This document shows, piece by piece, positions 59,840-64,000 of a stretch of 64,000 bases of DNA. This stretch comes from Bimastos eiseni (taxonomy: Eukaryota; Annelida; Clitellata; Crassiclitellata; Lumbricidae). Below the pieces are notes generated by a model that was not told where the DNA came from, ran no database searches, and saw only the letters and a program-made list of their open reading frames with translations. The stretch lies in contig OY365808.1 of the NCBI GenBank assembly GCA_959347315.1, positions 780,975 to 844,974 of the forward strand, given 5' to 3'. The position numbers were made by a program, and so were the translations under genes. Position 1 is the stretch's first letter. Every line of letters begins with the position of its first letter.

Positions 59840-61860
59840 GCCCAGAGGTAAACAGGGCCCCTCGGGAGGCTCGGGGACTTATTGTTATTATTACAATTAC
59901 TATTATCATTATTGCTATTACTATCATGATCGCTTCGGACACGGGAGCTAGGTGAAGTAGCCTATTTATTGCCTATATTCTTCGCGAATTAGCCTGCTCT
60001 CTGAGGTTGAGCTCTACTCGCCATCAAATATTGACCACATTTGCAAACACTGTGCTCAGTGTCGTAATCATGTCTTCTTAGATTGGTGGGGTTAACAAAC
60101 TACCCTCAAACTCAAGGGCATGCTCATTAGTATAATAATTTATTAATCTCACAAAAATTATTAGACGATGAGCATAACTCGAAATATGAATTTGTCTTGC
60201 CTCACGATCAGAATTCTTTGTTGCATTGCGGACAATTGCTATGTTTTGTCTAAAAGATCAATAAATAATATAAACTTTGGGGCGGCATGGACCCTAGCTG
60301 CACGATCAGCTCTCTCTCTCTTGCCTCAGATGTGGGCTGATGATGAAGTTCTTACACGATGGCTCCATTTCTGTCAATCTTTGATTGTATCCCGGCAGTT
60401 AAAAACGGCAATGATTAATTTGGTCTCAACCTCAAACCTCATTCAATGTATTCTAGGAAGGATCGACTTCACTGGAGAAGCCAACACGAGTATTTTAGAT
60501 TTAGTAACAATATACACTCCACGGGCCAATTATTCCTAACTGGAATAATATGTGAATGTATATCCTAAGATAAATGGACCAAAGGTCGAGTTCTTAAAAA
60601 GGGAGTTCAGTCAGTCTACTACCAGAGTTAGCGATCTCATTTGACAGTTGGGTGACGGGTAAGACATGTGGGGGACAAACGTATAACGCTACCCCTTTCT
60701 GTAAAAGGTGGGAAGACTTGCCCCCTCTCGATCCTCTGACTACTGCGTCGTTTCTACTCTCGATGATGGCTTATTTCAGATATGTAAATCTCGGTCTAGC
60801 ACGATCCATACACGGGGATCTAAGTGTTGTGGGAACTTGTGGCACCCATACCAAAGGGATTCTACCGTTTTCGTTTCAACCCAGGGCGGTGAGAATAAGT
60901 CTCTAGACCTACGTGTGTAACATAGGCCTACTCATTACTCATAATATGACTTGTTCTTACGGCATTGCACTAATTGATACGCAAAAGAAATAGAGACTAG
61001 TGCTCTCGTACGGCTTATCGCATTGAATACGTTAATAAAGTCAATGTTTTTCTGTCCAATACGTTGTAGTATCATAGACTTGAGTAAAAGAATCCGGTGT
61101 TTACTCCAAACACTACAGTTCTCTTCATCGACGGATCGATTATCTGATATGCTTCGTGGCATTGTCGTAAATCCAGCTTCTAGTTGCCACCACGCTGCTC
61201 CACATGCTGCAATGTTGACATTAGACCTACAATCATTGGCTGCTGGCGAAGGAAATTTCGTTTAATTAGATCATCTATTATTCAACACAACTGCAGTTCC
61301 ATGACTTTCCCATGCGTGCAAACGAAGCCAATCAGCCTATATGCTTTGGTCAACAGACGACGGAGTCATTGGTTGGCCAAAGACTTCATCTCTACCTGTT
61401 CAAGAATTTCGGATCGAACATGAGGCATTCGATTTCAATCAGTCCATTTCTAGATGTATATTATTATGCGCAGTAATATTTCTTTGTCAGTGCGAATTAC
61501 ATCGAGAATTTGAGCTATAATTATAATGAGGTCTAAAGGGTTTCTGTGAGTAAAGCGAGCGTCTAATTACTTTTGAGTATTAATTGGTAATTATTGCAGG
61601 TACAATGAAGTGGCTTTGACCTAGTTCTGCCCACAGGACGTTATTTGACAATGTCTGTTAATACAGGGAGCATAATTATTTAAACAATGAGGCTAATTAA
61701 GTTTGTATCTAAACACGCAATTAAGAAATAGGCATAATAAAAACAATAATAATGATATTTATGATTTAAAACCTCTGTTCATTAGCCTCAGCTCTCTGGT
61801 TTCTCTAGAGACCGACCCAATTTCTTTAGTAGGCCTACTGTACAGAACGTGTTACGTCAA
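59840..61860. other. Intergenic, no gene recognised
   Basis: The longest open frame, 60168-60539 on the plus strand (123 codons), is not a family I recognise and has no splice or poly(A) support. TAGGCCTA occurs at 60923-60930 and 61830-61837. Confidence 0.45.
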
Positions 61861-62295
61861 AATGTTTCACCAACAAATGGTTTACCGACAAAATAGTTGA
61901 TTACAAATGGTTTACCGACAAATAGTTGACGACAAATGGTTTAAGGACAAATGGTTTACGGACAAAAAAGTTATTATTAGCCCATTGTAGGCCTATTCGG
62001 TAAAATAGAATTTGGATTGATGAGAACAAAGCATGCATAAAATGGAATGATAAAAGAAATTCTTCCTCAACCGATGAAAGAAACGCTTGGCGAAATAGAA
62101 ATTAGATTATTGAAAAGAATTCTTGTCTAAATAGAAGTTGGATTGGATAAAATGATTCTTGCTGAAATAGAAGTTGGCTTAGTAGGCACTGTCATCATCA
62201 ATCCAATTTCTATTTTATCGAATAAAATGGGACAAAGGTTCACGACCTTTTGGTCGTGAACCTTTTGTCCATGAATCATTTGTCGTCAACTACTT
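61860..62295. repeat. Inverted array of ACAAATGGTTTACCG-type units with a central hairpin
   Basis: On the left, three to four copies of GACAAATGGTTTAC(C/G)GAC and ACAAATAGTTGACGAC occur (61868-61965). On the right the complementary words CCTTTTGTCC, CATTTGTCGTCAACTACTTG appear (62260-62298). A perfect 14-bp hairpin lies at 62234-62247/62252-62265 with loop TTTT. The interior repeats AAATAGAAGTTGGATT-type words. It is probably a non-autonomous DNA transposon, superfamily unknown. Confidence 0.6.
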
Positions 62296-62403
62296 GTCGT
62301 GGAACCGCACAGACTGCCGTTTTTGGCATATGATCGACTTATGATTTCTACGCTGTTATACACAGTAAGAAAACCTGTTCATTTTATGAAGCAACTGGTC
62401 ACA

Positions 62404-63941
62404 ATGAAATGGTCGAATGTCTTACCCTGGATTGGATACACCCAATGCACCCTACTCGCTCAGCTCTACCTCGCAGGTAAATAAAATCGCATAAAGTACC
62501 ATGATATCTCAAGGCATTTAAATCATTTGCATAAAATGTTAGAATTTGCTGGTAGAATGAGTAGGACTAAGGATCCTGCATTCTAGTTAATACACCGCGT
62601 GTCCAATTATATCTTTGACCTCTTGGTTCCTCGTATTAGAACTACTACGACTCGATCAGTCTCAATTCGTTTTTTCAATTCGTTCCCCTTCTGGCACGTG
62701 CATCGCTTTTCTCAAAGTCTGCGGTTTTTCTTCTCGTGGGTCTTCAGCGTATCTGAACGGTTCCTTTCTCGAGTAGTTTCGCATAGGCTCGATGACAACA
62801 CAATATACTTACATGATACATTAACGAGATGGGAGCTCATCCGCGCATCTCTTCGATCCAGGGGTGTCAACCCCCCTGAAAGATGGAGGCAACTCCCGGT
62901 CCCATGTGTCAGTAAGGCAAGATATTCCCCTAAGACTCAAAAACCATCCATCCTACATGAAATTGGAAGCATGTGTCTCCGGACCCCCCTATTTGAATGT
63001 CCCTGCTTCGAGCCTTTTACGGGTCAATCATAAATAGCCAGCCATCAAATGAAAATAAGCTGGAAATGCAAGTGCACATAGGCCTTCACATACATAAGTC
63101 GGATTATAGTTCACGGAAGAGATCAACGTTGGTCCGTGACTTCACAATTATAGGGTTTCAATTATCTATCATACAATGTATTCAATCGATTAGTATACGA
63201 GCACCGATGGTATAGGGTTGAGTGTAGCCACTTAAGACGAAGGAAGGTGAGCGCAATAAGAAAATGTCAGAATCCCAAAAAGTGTTTTAGAATAAATCAG
63301 TTGTTATCAAGTGTACAAAGTCAATTGTTAAAGTAATTATTTTGATGAGTTCTTCAAACCTGATAATTATAGTTTCCTATTGAAACCATTCTTTCTGTTT
63401 AGCTACGATGAGTCCGGTCACTCCTCCTCAGTTGCCCGGATCTCGCTCTCCGACAGTGTCCGTCGTCAATTCCACCTCAACCTCTCCGTCCTCGCGATTC
63501 CAATCCATCGAGTTTTCTGGGAGCAATCCAAAAGAAGATGGAAACAACAAAACGGAATCAACTCCAAGCGGCGTCGAAGGTGTCACTCTTAAGCCTTCCG
63601 GCTTCCATTCAACACCCGCACGCGGAGCAACCAGTCTCACGACGTCGAACCCCACATCTGGTACCAAGAGTCAGCTGGCTGTTGGATTGGGAATGGGGTT
63701 CGGATTTACGATCGGGCTCATCGTCAGTATCTGCGTCATCTGGAAGATCTCGTGTCGCTTGATGACTTCGAGCAATGCTACGAGCAACAAGATAGCACCA
63801 GGAGAGTTCAGCGAAGCCGTCACGAAGGACCGACCAACCGAGACCAAAGCGAGAAGTACGAAGCAACAACCGTCCGCCCATAAAGATGAAACCCCGGTAG
63901 ATGATGACGACTTATACGGTGGAGATTATGATGTGAGATAA
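62404..63941 (+). CDS. Small Ser/Thr/Pro-rich single-pass membrane protein (2 exons, ~203 aa)
   Basis: Exon 1 (62404-62476) encodes a signal-peptide-like MKWSNVLPWIGYTQ...LYLA and ends in phase 1 at a GTAAAT donor. Exon 2 (63403-63941) starts at an acceptor that completes the codon as Ala and stays open to TAA. The mature ectodomain (about 25-115) is rich in Ser/Thr/Pro with possible N-glycosylation sites (NSTS near 47, NKTE near 74), mucin-like. The transmembrane helix is at about 116-139 (LAVGLGMGFGFTIGLIVSIC). The tail is charged and ends in an acidic DDDDLYGGDYDVR patch. In-frame ATGs at 62341 and 62386 are alternative starts. I do not recognise a family. It lies 3.4 kb after the CUB-like gene on the same strand. 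The pairing of exon 1 with exon 2 is inference from phase and signal-peptide logic. Confidence 0.58.
62477..63402. other. Intron of the small membrane-protein gene
   Basis: Contains a plus-strand frame at 62599-63033 beginning FDLLVPRIRTTTTRSVSIRF, which looks like the C-terminal LINE pattern. I treat it as a retroposon remnant rather than an exon. Confidence 0.45.
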
Positions 63942-64000
63942 CTCATACACCGGAGGGAATTGTAGAGTGAATTTGTGAGGAATTTGATCAGAGAATTGAA

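Noticed and set aside
60168..60539. 123-codon plus-strand frame
   Set aside because: Its WADD string is not a reverse-transcriptase motif in context, and no family was recognised. Kept only as an unknown open frame.

Overview
This is a eukaryotic (animal) window of about 64 kb. It is AT-rich and its genes are split by GT-AG introns, mostly 0.3 to 2.7 kb long. It is crowded with microsatellites, minisatellites, truncated LINEs, SINE-like elements and small DNA transposons. The gene set (RhoBTB, a multi-PLAT LOXHD1-like protein, METTL3), the intron style and the repeats fit a marine invertebrate, plausibly a deuterostome such as an echinoderm. I cannot fix the species.

Five protein-coding genes can be supported. 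(1) RhoBTB, + strand, eight coding exons 8826-18679, about 780 aa: an atypical Rho-like GTPase with two BTB domains. (2) A LOXHD1-like PLAT-repeat gene, + strand, fifteen inferred coding exons 22006-35304, about 784 aa, four PLAT domains. Its first exon runs into a 29-copy, 21-bp in-frame minisatellite whose units carry splice-donor-like sequence. (3) METTL3, - strand, 37821-39521, 566 aa: the catalytic m6A RNA methyltransferase, with its whole coding region in one exon. (4) A single-pass membrane protein with a CUB-like ectodomain, + strand, five exons 52952-58956, about 370 aa. (5) A small Ser/Thr/Pro-rich single-pass membrane protein, + strand, two exons 62404-63941, about 203 aa. For every split gene the exon joins were checked for consistent phase across all introns.

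Layout: 1-8.8 kb is intergenic with a LINE reverse-transcriptase fragment, a 659-bp inverted-repeat element with a 6-bp target duplication, a LINE tail and a perfect 27-bp-arm hairpin. RhoBTB spans 8.8-18.7 kb with repeats in its introns. 18.7-22 kb is gene-poor. The PLAT gene spans 22-35.3 kb and lies tail-to-tail with METTL3 (37.8-39.5 kb). 39.5-52.9 kb is a repeat-dominated desert. It holds a MITE, a 157-bp direct-repeat pair, an 89-nt near-perfect palindrome, a hairpin-rich block carrying six copies of a motif like the 28S rRNA R2-target region, an internally deleted hAT transposon with its 8-bp target duplication, and long polypurine then polypyrimidine tracts. 52.9-64 kb holds the two membrane-protein genes.

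The genes do not form one pathway; this is an ordinary metazoan neighbourhood. The most unusual items are the donor-bearing coding minisatellite, the hairpin/28S-like block at 44.6-47.4 kb, and the excess of the palindrome TAGGCCTA, one copy of which overlaps the hAT target duplication.
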